From the NCBI GenBank assembly GCA_017548565.1, contig JAFYZU010000050.1:84936-148935 (forward strand): DNA of 64,000 nucleotides. The letters are read 5' to 3'. The notes under the pieces are model-generated. The model saw nothing but the letters and a program-made list of their open reading frames with translations, made no database searches and was not told where the DNA came from. A program made the position numbers and the translations under genes. Source of the stretch: Treponema sp. (GTDB lineage: Bacteria; Spirochaetota; Spirochaetia; Treponematales; Treponemataceae). How positions within the stretch are numbered: the stretch's first letter is position 1; each line of letters opens with the position of its first letter. Below are positions 17,339 through 27,580 of the stretch, in pieces.

Positions 17339-18016
17339 TTAATTCTTAAAATATGCCGGATATTTCAGACGTATATCCTGTTCATCTATATGAAGCTGCT
17401 GAAGATGCTTAATGCTAAGCTCCTTTGCTTTTTTGACATTTTTTTCTTCAAATGCTTTAAGAATCGCTTTATGATCTTCAATTATTCCCAGCCTGTCTCT
17501 CGTTACAAGCTTAAGCTTTCTGTATCTGTCATAATGGATGCTTACCATTTTAACCATATAAAAGCATTGCATCCTGTTAGTAATTTTATAGAAAATCTCA
17601 TGAAATTTATTGTCTAACTCTAATATCTTATCGGTATTTCCTTTTGAATTGTAAAATTCCTGAAGTGAGATGTTTTCCTGAAGATTTTTTATGTCTTCTT
17701 CAGTTGCATTTTTACAGGCCTGTCCGGTTATTGCAGATTCGAGGGTAGAGCGGATAAAAACAGATTCATCAATAAGATCCATATCAATTAAACTTACGCG
17801 GCTGCCTTTCTGCGGATATACTTCAATCACTTTTATTTTTGACAGCTCTTGTATTGCTTCATGAACAGGTGTTCTTGAAAGATTCAGATCTGATGCAATC
17901 TCCTGTTCACTTATCATACTTCCCGGAACAAGTGAAAGATTTATGATATTTTCCTTTATTGCCCTTAATGCGTATTCTCTGTTTGTTTCTTTCGGATCTT
18001 TTTCTATTTCTTTCAT
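17339..18016 (-). CDS. GntR-family transcriptional regulator (FCD type)
   Basis: A 225-residue DNA-binding protein. Residues about 12-75 form the GntR winged helix (ISEQEIASDLNLSRTPVHEAIQELSK, then VYPQKGSRVS), and about 85-215 form an FCD effector domain with the His pattern FHEIFY and SIHYDRYR that usually holds a metal and an organic acid ligand. The start overlaps the AraC gene stop (ATGA), so the two regulators are made together. No transporter or catabolic operon lies next to them, so the regulated pathway is unknown. Confidence 0.9.
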   Translation of the reverse strand: MKEIEKDPKETNREYALRAIKENIINLSLVPGSMISEQEIASDLNLSRTPVHEAIQELSKIKVIEVYPQKGSRVSLIDMDLIDESVFIRSTLESAITGQACKNATEEDIKNLQENISLQEFYNSKGNTDKILELDNKFHEIFYKITNRMQCFYMVKMVSIHYDRYRKLKLVTRDRLGIIEDHKAILKAFEEKNVKKAKELSIKHLQQLHIDEQDIRLKYPAYFKN

Positions 18017-18903
18017 ACGCTGCCTGTTTTTTTTGATTGAGATGTTCTTCTTTGTTTAGGTGTGGTGCCCTTGAGTTTTTTATACGTTCTTATAAAATGG
18101 CTTGCATCTGTAAAGCCTGTTTCCTGACTTATGTAGTCAAGAGTTTTATCTGTGTATAATAAAAGTGTGTCGGCTTTACATATCCTTACAAATTCAATAT
18201 ATTCCTTGCAGGTTTTTCCGAACTGAGCCTTAAACTGTTTTGCAAAATTCGAATAGCACATCCCGCATTTATTTGCAAGAAGCTCTATGTTGATGTTTTC
18301 TGCTGAATGCTGATCAATATATTCGAGAACAGAAAAATCTTTTGCCGAAAAGCTGTCATAGGTTGTTTTAGTCGTAAATGAATAACCGTGTCTCATCCAT
18401 ATTCTGAAAAGCTCAGTGATTATAAGGCTGATTGTCGATGCAACTTTTATATCATATCCGAATTCTTTATGCTGGGTTTCCCATATACAGTTTTCAAAAA
18501 AAAGCTTAACCGGATTAAAGCGCAAATCATTTGCCGTAATCAGATTAAAATGCTGGTCATTCTGGATTGTATTGTCGAGAAGCTTCGGAAGCTTTGGAGA
18601 CCCCGGGGTTGTATTTGATAAAATCATTTCGTCAAATTTTATTGCATAAAATAACGGTTTTTCAAATTCTGCTTCTTTTGTAGGATAATCAAGAAAGGAA
18701 TGAATCTGTTTTGGATGAAAAATAATAAGGTCTCCGGGATTCATCGTATACTGCTTGTCATTTACTTCTGCAATCAGAATTCCTTTTACAAGATAAATCA
18801 TTTCGGTAAAGTAATGCCAGTGTGGTTTTACTGTTTTCCAGTCGCCCGTGAAAGCCTGAAAAGGAGAATTTAAACTGTCACTGTATTCAAAAAGTTCATC
18901 CAT
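18013..18903 (-). CDS. AraC-family transcriptional regulator with cupin sensor domain
   Basis: A 296-residue regulator. The N-terminal half is a cupin-like sensor (KPHWHYFTEMIYLVKG, MNPGDLIIFHPKQIHSF). The C-terminal 100 residues hold the AraC double helix-turn-helix (NIELLANKCGMCYSNFAKQFKAQFGKT and LDYISQETGFTDASHFIRTYKKLKGTTP). I start it at the ATG at 18903; a longer frame to 18978 adds a poor hydrophobic stretch that overlaps the TATAAT promoter element. It overlaps the GntR gene by 4 bases. AraC cupin proteins usually sense sugars. Confidence 0.9.
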   Translation of the reverse strand: MDELFEYSDSLNSPFQAFTGDWKTVKPHWHYFTEMIYLVKGILIAEVNDKQYTMNPGDLIIFHPKQIHSFLDYPTKEAEFEKPLFYAIKFDEMILSNTTPGSPKLPKLLDNTIQNDQHFNLITANDLRFNPVKLFFENCIWETQHKEFGYDIKVASTISLIITELFRIWMRHGYSFTTKTTYDSFSAKDFSVLEYIDQHSAENINIELLANKCGMCYSNFAKQFKAQFGKTCKEYIEFVRICKADTLLLYTDKTLDYISQETGFTDASHFIRTYKKLKGTTPKQRRTSQSKKTGSV

Positions 18904-19027
18904 ATGTCTGCATTCTTTTCTATTATAATACTGGAAAAAAATACAAAATAAAAGATGAAAATTACTAAAAAATATCATTATTTGATATTAAATAGTGTAT
19001 AATTGAATAAAGTTGCAGGAGAATTTC

Positions 19028-20161
19028 ATGAAATTAATCCATTTATCAGATTTGCATCTCGGAAAAAAAATCAAGGAAAATTCACTTCAGGAAGATCACG
19101 TTTATATTTTAAAGCAGATTATTGAAATAATCCAAAGTGAAAAACCAGATGCTGTTCTTATTGCAGGCGATGTTTATGACCGGTCCCTTCCATCCGTAGA
19201 AGCAGTAACACTCTTTGATGATTTTATTACAAAGCTCTCTTTATTGAAAATCCCGGTGATGATTATAAGCGGGAATCATGACAGTGCAGAACGTCTTACT
19301 TTTGCATCAAGGCTTCTTAAAAACAATCAGATTTATATAAGCAGAAAATATGACGGAAATGCTGAATGCGTTGTTTTGAACGATGAATATGGAAAAGTTA
19401 ATTTTTATTTTCTGCCGTTCATCAAACCTGCAGTCGTCCAGCAGTTTTATCCTGATGAAAAAATTGAAACTTATACTGATGCTGTCAGCCTTGCAATAAA
19501 TAAGATGAATATTGATAAATCCTCGCGTAACGTGCTTCTTGCCCATCAGTTTGTAACAGGTGCTCAGCGCTCTGATTCCGAAGAGTTATCTGTTGGTGGT
19601 CTGGATAATGTAGACAGCAGGGTTTTTAATGATTTTGATTATGTTGCTTTAGGTCATCTTCATGGACCGCAGACAGCAGGCTCTGAAAGAATAAGATACA
19701 GCGGAAGTCCCTTGAAATTTTCATTTTCCGAGGTAAATCAGAAAAAGGGAGTACTTATTGTCGAACTTGATAAAGATGGTTTTAAAGAATGCAGGACTAT
19801 ACCTCTTGTTCCGTTGCGCGATATGATAAAAATCAAGGGAAAATACGATGAGCTTCTTTTGAAGAAAAATTATGAATCTCTTAATCTTGAAGATTTCATT
19901 CATATCACTCTTACAGATGAAGATGAGATTCCGGATGCGTTTTACAAGCTTCGTACGATTTATAAAAACCTGCTTACTCTTGAATATGATAATCTCAGGA
20001 CAAAAAATAACAGCACTATCAGTTTTACAGAAGAAATAAAGGCGCTTAGTCCTCTTGAACGTTTTGATCGTCTTTATGAAATGCAGAATAATTGTCCGAT
20101 GAACGATGAACAGAAATCGTTCCTTGAAAAACTGATTGAAGAAATCTGGGAGGCAGAATAA
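19028..20161 (+). CDS. sbcD: exonuclease subunit SbcD
   Basis: A 377-residue Mre11-type nuclease that, with SbcC, cleaves DNA hairpins and blocked ends. The five phosphoesterase motifs are visible: DLHLG (8-12), GDVYDR, GNHDS, the AHQF region, and GHLHG. I choose the ATG at 19028, which has AGGAG 6 bases upstream; an in-frame TTG at 19013 lacks one. Its stop shares one base with the sbcC ATG (TAATG), so translation is coupled. Confidence 0.96.
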   Translation: MKLIHLSDLHLGKKIKENSLQEDHVYILKQIIEIIQSEKPDAVLIAGDVYDRSLPSVEAVTLFDDFITKLSLLKIPVMIISGNHDSAERLTFASRLLKNNQIYISRKYDGNAECVVLNDEYGKVNFYFLPFIKPAVVQQFYPDEKIETYTDAVSLAINKMNIDKSSRNVLLAHQFVTGAQRSDSEELSVGGLDNVDSRVFNDFDYVALGHLHGPQTAGSERIRYSGSPLKFSFSEVNQKKGVLIVELDKDGFKECRTIPLVPLRDMIKIKGKYDELLLKKNYESLNLEDFIHITLTDEDEIPDAFYKLRTIYKNLLTLEYDNLRTKNNSTISFTEEIKALSPLERFDRLYEMQNNCPMNDEQKSFLEKLIEEIWEAE

Positions 20162-22926
20162 TGAGACCCTTAAAGCTTTATCTCAGCGGATTCGGACCGT
20201 ATCTTCAGAAAACAGAAATTGATTTTTCTAAATTCGGAACAAAAGGGCTGTATCTTATTACCGGTGATACGGGTGCAGGAAAAACTACTGTCTTTGATGC
20301 AATAACTTATGCGCTTTTCAATCAGCCGAGTGGAAATGACAGGACAGCCGAAATGATGCGTTCAAAATTTGCCGGACCTGAAGATCCTACTGAAGTAGAA
20401 ATGCTTTTTGAATTAAACGGGAAAAATTATACGGTAAAGAGAAATCCCTCGTATATCGCAAAAGCAAAGCGTACAGATGGCGTAACAGAACGGTTAAGTG
20501 AAGCAGTTTTAATTTATCCTGATGAAACAAGAATTTCCGGAGTTACAAAAGTGAATAAGGAAATCGAGGAGCTTTTGGGAATAAACAAGGATCAGTTCTG
20601 TCAGATTGCGATGTTAGCACAGGGAAAATTCAGGGATCTCTTGATTGAGGATACAGAAAAAAGGAAAAAAATATTTCAGCAGATTTTCAAGACAGATAAA
20701 TATGAGCAGCTCCAGGATAAATTAAAGGAAATTGAACTTGAGAAATCAAAGGAGCTTAAAGAAATAATTTCAAATCTTAATAAGGATTTTGCAGAAATCC
20801 AGTGTGATGAACATAGTCCCTTGAGTATAGATCTTGAAAATGAAAAAAAGATGGAATCTTCCTGGGAAGAAAAAATCACTCTTATTGGTAAAATAATTCA
20901 GGAAGAGGATGAAAAATATAATGATATTAATCAATCCCTCGAAAAAATACAGGCAAAACTTGATAAGATTAATGAACAAACCGGAAGTGCACAGCAGATA
21001 AAGGAAGCGGCAGAAAAGCTTGAAAAAGAACAGAAAGAACTTGTATTAAAGAAAAAAGAATTTGAAAAAATAAAAAAAGAATATGAGGATATAAAATTAA
21101 AGGAAGCAGATATTCTAAAAATCAAGGAAGATGCGGCTTTATTGAAAAAAGATCTTTCTGAATATGACAGGCTTTCAAAAATCAATGATGAGCTTATAAA
21201 AAATGAAAAATTCTTTGAAGAAAATAAAATGCTTTTGAGTGAAGCCGAAAAAAAAGAAGCATCTGCTGAAGAAAAAATTAAAGAGGTAAAAAAAATAATC
21301 GATGAGCTAAAAGGAAGCGGGGAACTTTTTGAGAAGCTTAAAGCACGTAAAACAAGTCTTAATGAACAGGAAACAAAAATTGAAAGTCTTTCAAAGGATG
21401 CAGCTTCTTATAAAAATTTAATTTCTTTGGTCGAAAAACTTCAGACCGATGCAAAAAAGGCATTTTCGGAATATGAAAAAGCACAGAACGAATATGAAAT
21501 GCACTATAAAAATTTCATGAGGGCTCAGGCTGGGATTCTTGCAGAAGAATTGAAAGACAACAAGCCGTGTCCTGTCTGCGGTTCGCTTAATCATCCTCAT
21601 AAGGCAGAAAAAGAAAAAAACGTTCTTTCTGAAGCAAGAATAAATGAGCTTAAACAGGCAATGGAAAAATGTGATGAAAATCAGAACAAAATTACTGCTG
21701 AAATAAGTTTAAAAACAGGCGAACAGAGAATTCTGATGAATACTATAGAAAAAAATGCTTCTGAGATTTTTAACAGCTTTGATTTTAATCAGCTTGAAAA
21801 AATCATAAAGGATAAGAAATCTGAAATAGAAAATGATCTTTCTGAATGCACTAAACAGCTTTCTGTTCAGGAAAATAATAAAAATCAGAAAGAAAAAAAT
21901 GAAAAACTTATACCGGAGCTTGAAGAACAATTAAAGATTTATTCTAAGGAAAAAGCTGAGCTTAAAAATTCGGTTTCGGTGTATGAAACACAAATTAAGA
22001 GCCTTAAAAAACAGATTGATGAAATGACAGAATCCCTTGAATATAAATCAAAGGAAGATGCGGAAAAGAAAATCAGGGAGTTCGAAAACAATGCTTTTGA
22101 TTTGCGTAATAAAATCGATAATCTGAAAAATAAACATGATGAATTCATTTCAGAAATCAATGGTACAGAAAAATCAATCCAGGTTAATAAGGATATAATT
22201 TCGAAAGCAGAAAATTCAAATCTTGACAAGCTTAAGGAAGAAAAAGAGGAGCTTACTAAGAAAAAAAATATTCTTTCGGACGAAAGGGATCTTGTTTTTC
22301 AGAAAAATAATATAAATAAAAAATCCCTTGAAAAAATCAGGTCTCAGAGTAAGAATCTTATGGTAAAAGAAAAAGCTTATATGATGGCTGCAAGTCTTTC
22401 GAATACCGCAAACGGAAAGGTGAGCGGTAAAGAAAAAATCATGCTGGAAACTTTTGTCCAGATGTATTATTTTGACAGGGTAATACAATATGCAAACCGT
22501 CGTCTTATGGTAATGACCGATTCTCATTATGAACTTAAACGAAGTGAAAATGAAAATGAAAAAAAATCTCAGACGGGACTAGGTCTAAATGTTGTAGATC
22601 ATTATAATGGTTGTGAACGAAATGTTAAATCACTGTCAGGCGGTGAAGCTTTTCAGGCATCTCTTTCCCTTGCACTGGGATTGTCCGATGAAGTTTCAAA
22701 CGAGGCTGGCGGTATAAAAATAGAATCAATGTTTGTTGACGAAGGATTCGGTTCTCTTGACAAGGATTCCCTCGATAATGCTATGAATGCGCTGGTAACA
22801 ATAAGTGAACGTAATTGTCTTGTTGGAATTATTTCGCATGTAGATATTTTAAAAGAAAAAATTGACAGACAGCTGATTGTAAAAAAATCCCTGGAGGGAA
22901 CAAGCTTTATTACTATGCAGATATAA
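20161..22926 (+). CDS. sbcC: exonuclease subunit SbcC (Rad50-like ATPase)
   Basis: A 921-residue SMC-like ATPase partner of SbcD. Walker A GDTGAGKTT is at 35-43, two long Lys/Glu-rich coiled coils flank the zinc hook CPVCG (470-474), and the ABC signature LSGGEAFQ (about 825) and Walker B VDEGFGSLD (about 859) follow. Length is close to the usual 1000. It overlaps sbcD by one base and is followed after 19 bases by the M16C peptidase. Confidence 0.96.
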   Translation: MRPLKLYLSGFGPYLQKTEIDFSKFGTKGLYLITGDTGAGKTTVFDAITYALFNQPSGNDRTAEMMRSKFAGPEDPTEVEMLFELNGKNYTVKRNPSYIAKAKRTDGVTERLSEAVLIYPDETRISGVTKVNKEIEELLGINKDQFCQIAMLAQGKFRDLLIEDTEKRKKIFQQIFKTDKYEQLQDKLKEIELEKSKELKEIISNLNKDFAEIQCDEHSPLSIDLENEKKMESSWEEKITLIGKIIQEEDEKYNDINQSLEKIQAKLDKINEQTGSAQQIKEAAEKLEKEQKELVLKKKEFEKIKKEYEDIKLKEADILKIKEDAALLKKDLSEYDRLSKINDELIKNEKFFEENKMLLSEAEKKEASAEEKIKEVKKIIDELKGSGELFEKLKARKTSLNEQETKIESLSKDAASYKNLISLVEKLQTDAKKAFSEYEKAQNEYEMHYKNFMRAQAGILAEELKDNKPCPVCGSLNHPHKAEKEKNVLSEARINELKQAMEKCDENQNKITAEISLKTGEQRILMNTIEKNASEIFNSFDFNQLEKIIKDKKSEIENDLSECTKQLSVQENNKNQKEKNEKLIPELEEQLKIYSKEKAELKNSVSVYETQIKSLKKQIDEMTESLEYKSKEDAEKKIREFENNAFDLRNKIDNLKNKHDEFISEINGTEKSIQVNKDIISKAENSNLDKLKEEKEELTKKKNILSDERDLVFQKNNINKKSLEKIRSQSKNLMVKEKAYMMAASLSNTANGKVSGKEKIMLETFVQMYYFDRVIQYANRRLMVMTDSHYELKRSENENEKKSQTGLGLNVVDHYNGCERNVKSLSGGEAFQASLSLALGLSDEVSNEAGGIKIESMFVDEGFGSLDKDSLDNAMNALVTISERNCLVGIISHVDILKEKIDRQLIVKKSLEGTSFITMQI

Positions 22927-22945
22927 AAGCAGCAGGAGTTATGCG

Positions 22946-25900
22946 ATGGATTTTCTTGACACTAAAAATATCGGGAAGGAATACAACGGATTTGTTTTAT
23001 TAAAAATAGATGATATAAAGGATTTTAATGCCAAGGGAGTTTTTCTGCGTCATAAGACAACAGGAATGGAAGTTTATCATTTCGTTAAAAATGATAAGGA
23101 AAACCTTTTTGCGTTTGCTTTCAGAACTGTTTCAAAAAATTCAAAGGGAACTGCTCACATTATTGAACATTCGACCTTGTGCGGTTCAGAAAAATATCCT
23201 CTTAAGGAACCTTTCGCAACCCTTGCATCCCAGAGCCTCAATACTTTTTTAAATGCGATTACGTATCCCGACAAAACTGTATATCCCGGTGCGTCGCTGA
23301 TCAAAAATGATTATTTTAATATGATGGATGTTTATGCAGACAGTGTTTTTTTCCCGAAGCTTGATAAATCAACCTTTCTTCAGGAAGCATATCGTCTGGA
23401 AATGGACAGCGATGAAAAATGCAGCATACAGGGTGTAGTTTATAATGAGATGAAGGCAGCTTTTTCTTCTTTTTCATCGGTTGCCTTTGATTGTCTGAAT
23501 GACTGTATGTTTCCGGATAGTTATCCTTCTTTCTGTTCCGGTGGAGACCCTCTTGATATTCCATCGCTTACTTATGAGGATTTTCTTGCTTTTCATCAGA
23601 AGTTTTATAATCCCGATAACTGCATGCTCTTTTTATACGGCGATATTCCTACTTCAGAACAGCTTGATTATCTTAATAAAAATTTCATGAACCGTCTTGA
23701 AAAAAAATTCGGATGCAAAGAAACAGTTCCTTATATCAATCAGAAAACACCTTATGTAAAACCCGAAGTCCAGGAGCTTTTAAATATTAACATCCATAAA
23801 AAATCACAGGAGTTTGAATTTACGGCTCCTGTTACCGGTTCTACAGGTAATGTAGCAGCAATGTCGTTTTATACCGGAAAATATGATATGGAGAAAATAT
23901 TTCTCAACGAAGTTCTTTGTGGAATTGCCAGTTCTCCGGTTTCTAAGGCGCTCAAGGACAGTAATCTTGGTGATGATACTGTCATGGGAAATTTCGGACA
24001 ATTCCTTGAAGAATACTGGTCGTTCGGTTTATCGGGAGTTAAAGAAGGAAATGAAAAAAAGGTTTTTTCACTTGTAAAAAAAGAAATCCTGAAGCTTTAT
24101 AAAAACGGTGTTTCCCGGAAGGATATTGATGCGGCAATTATGGGTATTGATTTTAATCTTCGTGAAGAAACACGTTCCTGGGGACCTGTCTCACTTACTT
24201 TTATGCAGAGAGCCTTGAAAGGATGGGTCTGGGGAAACGATTGTATCAGTCAGCTTACTCCTATTTCTGATTTTGAAAAAGTAAAAGAAAAAATCCGTTC
24301 AGATAAAGATTTCACTGTAAAGCTCATTAAAAAATATTTTATAGATAATGATGTTGGCATAAAGGTAATTATACGTCCTTCAGATAAATATTATTCTGAA
24401 CGTCAGAAGAAAGAAAATGAAATTATAAAAAATATGGAAAGCCTTGTTGATAAAAATCAACTTAAAAAAGATCTTGAAGCATTTCATGAAAAGCAGTTGA
24501 AACAGGAAACAGATGAAGAGCTTTCATGTATCCCGCATACAAAAAAATCTGAGCTTGATAAAAACATTGACGATGATCATGTTGAGCTTAGATTTGTAAA
24601 GGGCAGTGATAACAGTGATATTCCGCTTTTTGTTAGTGAAGAAGAAACAAACGGTCTTTTTTATCTGGACGTTCTTTTCCCGTTTGATACACTCGACTGT
24701 AAATATTTTAAATATCTTCCGTTTCTATCGACAGTCATTACAAATCTTGGATGGGACAATCAGAAATGGAATGAATGCATTCAGGAATCGGCATGTATTA
24801 TGGGCGATGTATGGGGTAAAATAGTAACAGGCTCTGTCTATAAGAATCGTGAATGTCAGGAGTTTGCAGAAAAATATAAGGACTATAATTTCTGCGGAAG
24901 AAAGTGGCTTGGTATTTCGTGCGAGGCAATTACAGAAAATGCTGAAAAAACCTTTGAATTGTTTTCTAAAATTATTACTAAGATGGATTTTAAAGACAAA
25001 AGAAGGTTTAAAAGCATACTTCAGGAGCTCATCGCAGAGAAAAAATCGATGCTGGTTGGCAGCGGTCGTGATTATATTTCAAAACGAACAACTGCATCTT
25101 TCAGCGAAGGATACGCACTTGCAGAAATCTTATGGGGTGTAACACAACTTAAGACAATCAGTGATTATCCGAAGATGAATGTTAAAAAGATTTTAAAGCT
25201 GTATGAATATATTTACTATGAGTGCATAAAATCAGGTGGAATAATTCATATTACGGCTGATAAAAAATCGCTCGAAAAAATATTACCGTTTGTCGAAAAT
25301 TTTGCAAAATCATCAGGAATTACAAGGCTTAAACCTTCGAATAACTATCAGCTTGAAGATTATATTCCTCATATTTACAATTTTGACAACATAAAGGATA
25401 AGAAATTTACCGAAGCAATTCAGATTGAATCTCAGACCGGTTATGCTTTTTGTACCATTCCGGCTTCTACTTATCTTACAAGACAATCGGCTGCTGAAAA
25501 TGTATTTGCAAACTGGCTTGGAATTCATGCTTTCTGGGATGTTTTCAGAACGAAAGGCGGTTGTTATGGAGGTTCTGTAGGAGTCGATTCGGGTGAAAAT
25601 CTGTTCAAAATGTCTACCTATCGTGATCCATGTCCTGATAAACATGTAGAAATGTTTGAAAAGGTTCTTAGTGATGTAACAAAAAATAAAATCAGCGAAA
25701 AGGATGTGGAAAAAGCAATTGTCAGTGAATATGGGAATATGATTATTCCGCAATGTCCTAAGGATAAGGGGCGTATTGCCTTTGAATCATTTATTTATGC
25801 AAATTATGATTTTCTGCCAAAGAGGGTTTCCAATCTTCTTGACGTTACACCAGAGGATGTTAATGAAGCAGCTGTAAGACTGTTGAAAAACGCAGGTGAA

Positions 25901-25972
25901 ATAAGTCATAAGGCAGTTTTTTGCGATAATTCTATTAAAGTTTGTGGAAATTTTCTTGAATTACCGTTATAA
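22946..25972 (+). CDS. M16C zinc metallopeptidase, presequence-protease-like
   Basis: A 1008-residue inverted-zincin peptidase. The zinc motif HIIEH is at 71-75, with the downstream Glu in YNEMKAAF (about 148). The overall length and second half fit the M16C group (PreP/Cym1-like), which forms one long two-lobed chamber that degrades short peptides. There is no signal peptide, so it probably works in the cytosol on peptide waste. AGGAG lies 7 bases before the ATG. It seems to be in one unit with sbcDC, though the functions are unrelated. Confidence 0.92.
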   Translation: MDFLDTKNIGKEYNGFVLLKIDDIKDFNAKGVFLRHKTTGMEVYHFVKNDKENLFAFAFRTVSKNSKGTAHIIEHSTLCGSEKYPLKEPFATLASQSLNTFLNAITYPDKTVYPGASLIKNDYFNMMDVYADSVFFPKLDKSTFLQEAYRLEMDSDEKCSIQGVVYNEMKAAFSSFSSVAFDCLNDCMFPDSYPSFCSGGDPLDIPSLTYEDFLAFHQKFYNPDNCMLFLYGDIPTSEQLDYLNKNFMNRLEKKFGCKETVPYINQKTPYVKPEVQELLNINIHKKSQEFEFTAPVTGSTGNVAAMSFYTGKYDMEKIFLNEVLCGIASSPVSKALKDSNLGDDTVMGNFGQFLEEYWSFGLSGVKEGNEKKVFSLVKKEILKLYKNGVSRKDIDAAIMGIDFNLREETRSWGPVSLTFMQRALKGWVWGNDCISQLTPISDFEKVKEKIRSDKDFTVKLIKKYFIDNDVGIKVIIRPSDKYYSERQKKENEIIKNMESLVDKNQLKKDLEAFHEKQLKQETDEELSCIPHTKKSELDKNIDDDHVELRFVKGSDNSDIPLFVSEEETNGLFYLDVLFPFDTLDCKYFKYLPFLSTVITNLGWDNQKWNECIQESACIMGDVWGKIVTGSVYKNRECQEFAEKYKDYNFCGRKWLGISCEAITENAEKTFELFSKIITKMDFKDKRRFKSILQELIAEKKSMLVGSGRDYISKRTTASFSEGYALAEILWGVTQLKTISDYPKMNVKKILKLYEYIYYECIKSGGIIHITADKKSLEKILPFVENFAKSSGITRLKPSNNYQLEDYIPHIYNFDNIKDKKFTEAIQIESQTGYAFCTIPASTYLTRQSAAENVFANWLGIHAFWDVFRTKGGCYGGSVGVDSGENLFKMSTYRDPCPDKHVEMFEKVLSDVTKNKISEKDVEKAIVSEYGNMIIPQCPKDKGRIAFESFIYANYDFLPKRVSNLLDVTPEDVNEAAVRLLKNAGEISHKAVFCDNSIKVCGNFLELPL

Positions 25973-25984
25973 ATCTGTTAAAAT
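25956..25984 (+). promoter_or_regulatory. promoter of the 77-residue hypothetical gene
   Basis: TTGAAT (25956-25961), a 17-base spacer and TAAAAT (25979-25984), with an extended -10 TGT. It overlaps the end of the M16C gene. Confidence 0.55.
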
Positions 25985-26016
25985 AAGATATTCCAACAAG
26001 GATGAAGGAGTGTCCT

Positions 26017-26250
26017 ATGGATAAGAAAACAAAAGAATGTATCCAAATGATGAGAGATTTAGTTTCTGATGTTCAGGGTGCACCATTCCCTGGAGAAGAA
26101 ATTACTTCGGAATTGTACTCAATCTGGTACGAACATGCACAGAGAGCAGCCGTTGAATGCTTTGAGTTTTTAAATGCTAATTTTCCTAAGGAACAGGCAG
26201 AATTATCTAAAACAATAGATAAAATGTTTGAAGGAAAAAAGAAAAATTAA
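26017..26250 (+). CDS. small hypothetical protein
   Basis: A 77-residue soluble, mostly helical protein (MDKKTKECIQMM..., IWYEHAQRAAVECFEFLNANF). I start it at the ATG at 26017, because the GAAGGAG ribosome binding site lies just upstream; an in-frame ATG at 26002 would put this site inside the gene. It has its own promoter. I recognise no family. Confidence 0.7.
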   Translation: MDKKTKECIQMMRDLVSDVQGAPFPGEEITSELYSIWYEHAQRAAVECFEFLNANFPKEQAELSKTIDKMFEGKKKN

Positions 26251-26349
26251 CATATTATTCATAAAATATATTTATCTTTTTGCTAACACCCGTTGATTAT
26301 TTTGCCGAAAAATAAATAAGATATTTTAAGAAGGGGAAATGTTGTTATT

Positions 26350-27516
26350 ATGGGTGCAGCTAAAAAGAATCTTAAATCAGGTAAATTAGGTTTTAACGGA
26401 CCTAAAAAACGTTTCGGTATCAATTACTGGCGTTTTTATTTTAAAGGCATACAGAATAACGGTGGAACAGAATGTATGTTCTTCATCGAATTTGAAATGC
26501 TTAATCCTTGGTTATATCCTTCAGAACCACAGCTGGGCTTCAAGCCTAGAATCCAGATAAAAGAAGATGATTTACAATACGCTTTGTCGGGTACTTCATC
26601 TGCATACGAATTAGAATCCGAAAAAATTATACAGCCGTCTTATGTAGCAGTCAGGGCAGGTCGTCTTGACAGTTGTCCAAAGCAGATAACGGCATATTAT
26701 CCTGTAAAGAACTGCAGTTTTTCAACAAGACCTTTTGAAATCTGCGCAGGTCCCGGTATTTTTACAGAAAACGAATTGAGCGGAAGCCTTTCTTTGTCTG
26801 AAGAAGAATGTTCAAAGCATCCTGAATATCTTTGTAATGCGGGTGAAATAAGCTGGAATCTCCGATATGAAGTCGTAAAGGAATTTGCAGAAGGCTTTGA
26901 AGATAAAACAGATAAATGGTTCCCGGCAGGCATTCAGACACAGATAAGTGGACTAATAACGATAGATGGTGAAGATTACGTTGTTGATGAAAAGAAATCA
27001 AACGGATATATGGACCGATTTATCGGAAAGTCATTCCCTGAGCCATGGTTCCACATCTCTTCATCAAATTTACAGAGTCTTATTTCCGGTAAAACTCTGT
27101 TCAACTCTAATTTTGTCGTACAGGGATTGTTTGAAGACAAGCTTTCATTCATCGGAAGCTTTGAAGGTTCAGATATTATACTTCTGGCAGATGCACCGAA
27201 ACGAAAATACACTTCTGTATGGAATTGTATTGAATCTCCGGAAGCAGATGAAAACGGTGATAAAACAGTTCACTGGTCTGTAAGCTTTAATTCAAAAATA
27301 TGGATTATTGATATTGACATTACGTGTAAGGTTAAGGCTTTGTATGACAGAAAGCTCGAATGTCCTGAAGGAAAACGACGTATTTTAAGTATAATTCAGA
27401 GCGGAACCGGTATTGGTGAAATAAAGCTTTACAAAAAAATAAAGAATGATCTTGAGCAGATAGAATACGCACGCATTACAAACGGAATCTGTGAATTCGG
27501 AAATATTGAAGAATAA
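26350..27516 (+). CDS. tocopherol-cyclase-like protein
   Basis: A 388-residue beta-rich protein. Segments such as INYWRFYFKGI near the start and NGYMDRFIGKSFPEPWFHISSSNL in the middle resemble tocopherol cyclase-like (lipocalin/AttH-type) proteins, a family of mostly unknown function in heterotrophic bacteria; a real vitamin E role is unlikely here. There is no signal peptide. The nearest purine-rich sequence (AAGGGG) is 13 bases before the ATG, farther than usual. clpB follows 64 bases later. Confidence 0.6.
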   Translation: MGAAKKNLKSGKLGFNGPKKRFGINYWRFYFKGIQNNGGTECMFFIEFEMLNPWLYPSEPQLGFKPRIQIKEDDLQYALSGTSSAYELESEKIIQPSYVAVRAGRLDSCPKQITAYYPVKNCSFSTRPFEICAGPGIFTENELSGSLSLSEEECSKHPEYLCNAGEISWNLRYEVVKEFAEGFEDKTDKWFPAGIQTQISGLITIDGEDYVVDEKKSNGYMDRFIGKSFPEPWFHISSSNLQSLISGKTLFNSNFVVQGLFEDKLSFIGSFEGSDIILLADAPKRKYTSVWNCIESPEADENGDKTVHWSVSFNSKIWIIDIDITCKVKALYDRKLECPEGKRRILSIIQSGTGIGEIKLYKKIKNDLEQIEYARITNGICEFGNIEE

Positions 27517-27580
27517 ATAATCTTTTTTCTTGCTATTTCTGCCTTTTATTATTACTTTTATTTTTAAAGAGGCAGATAGT

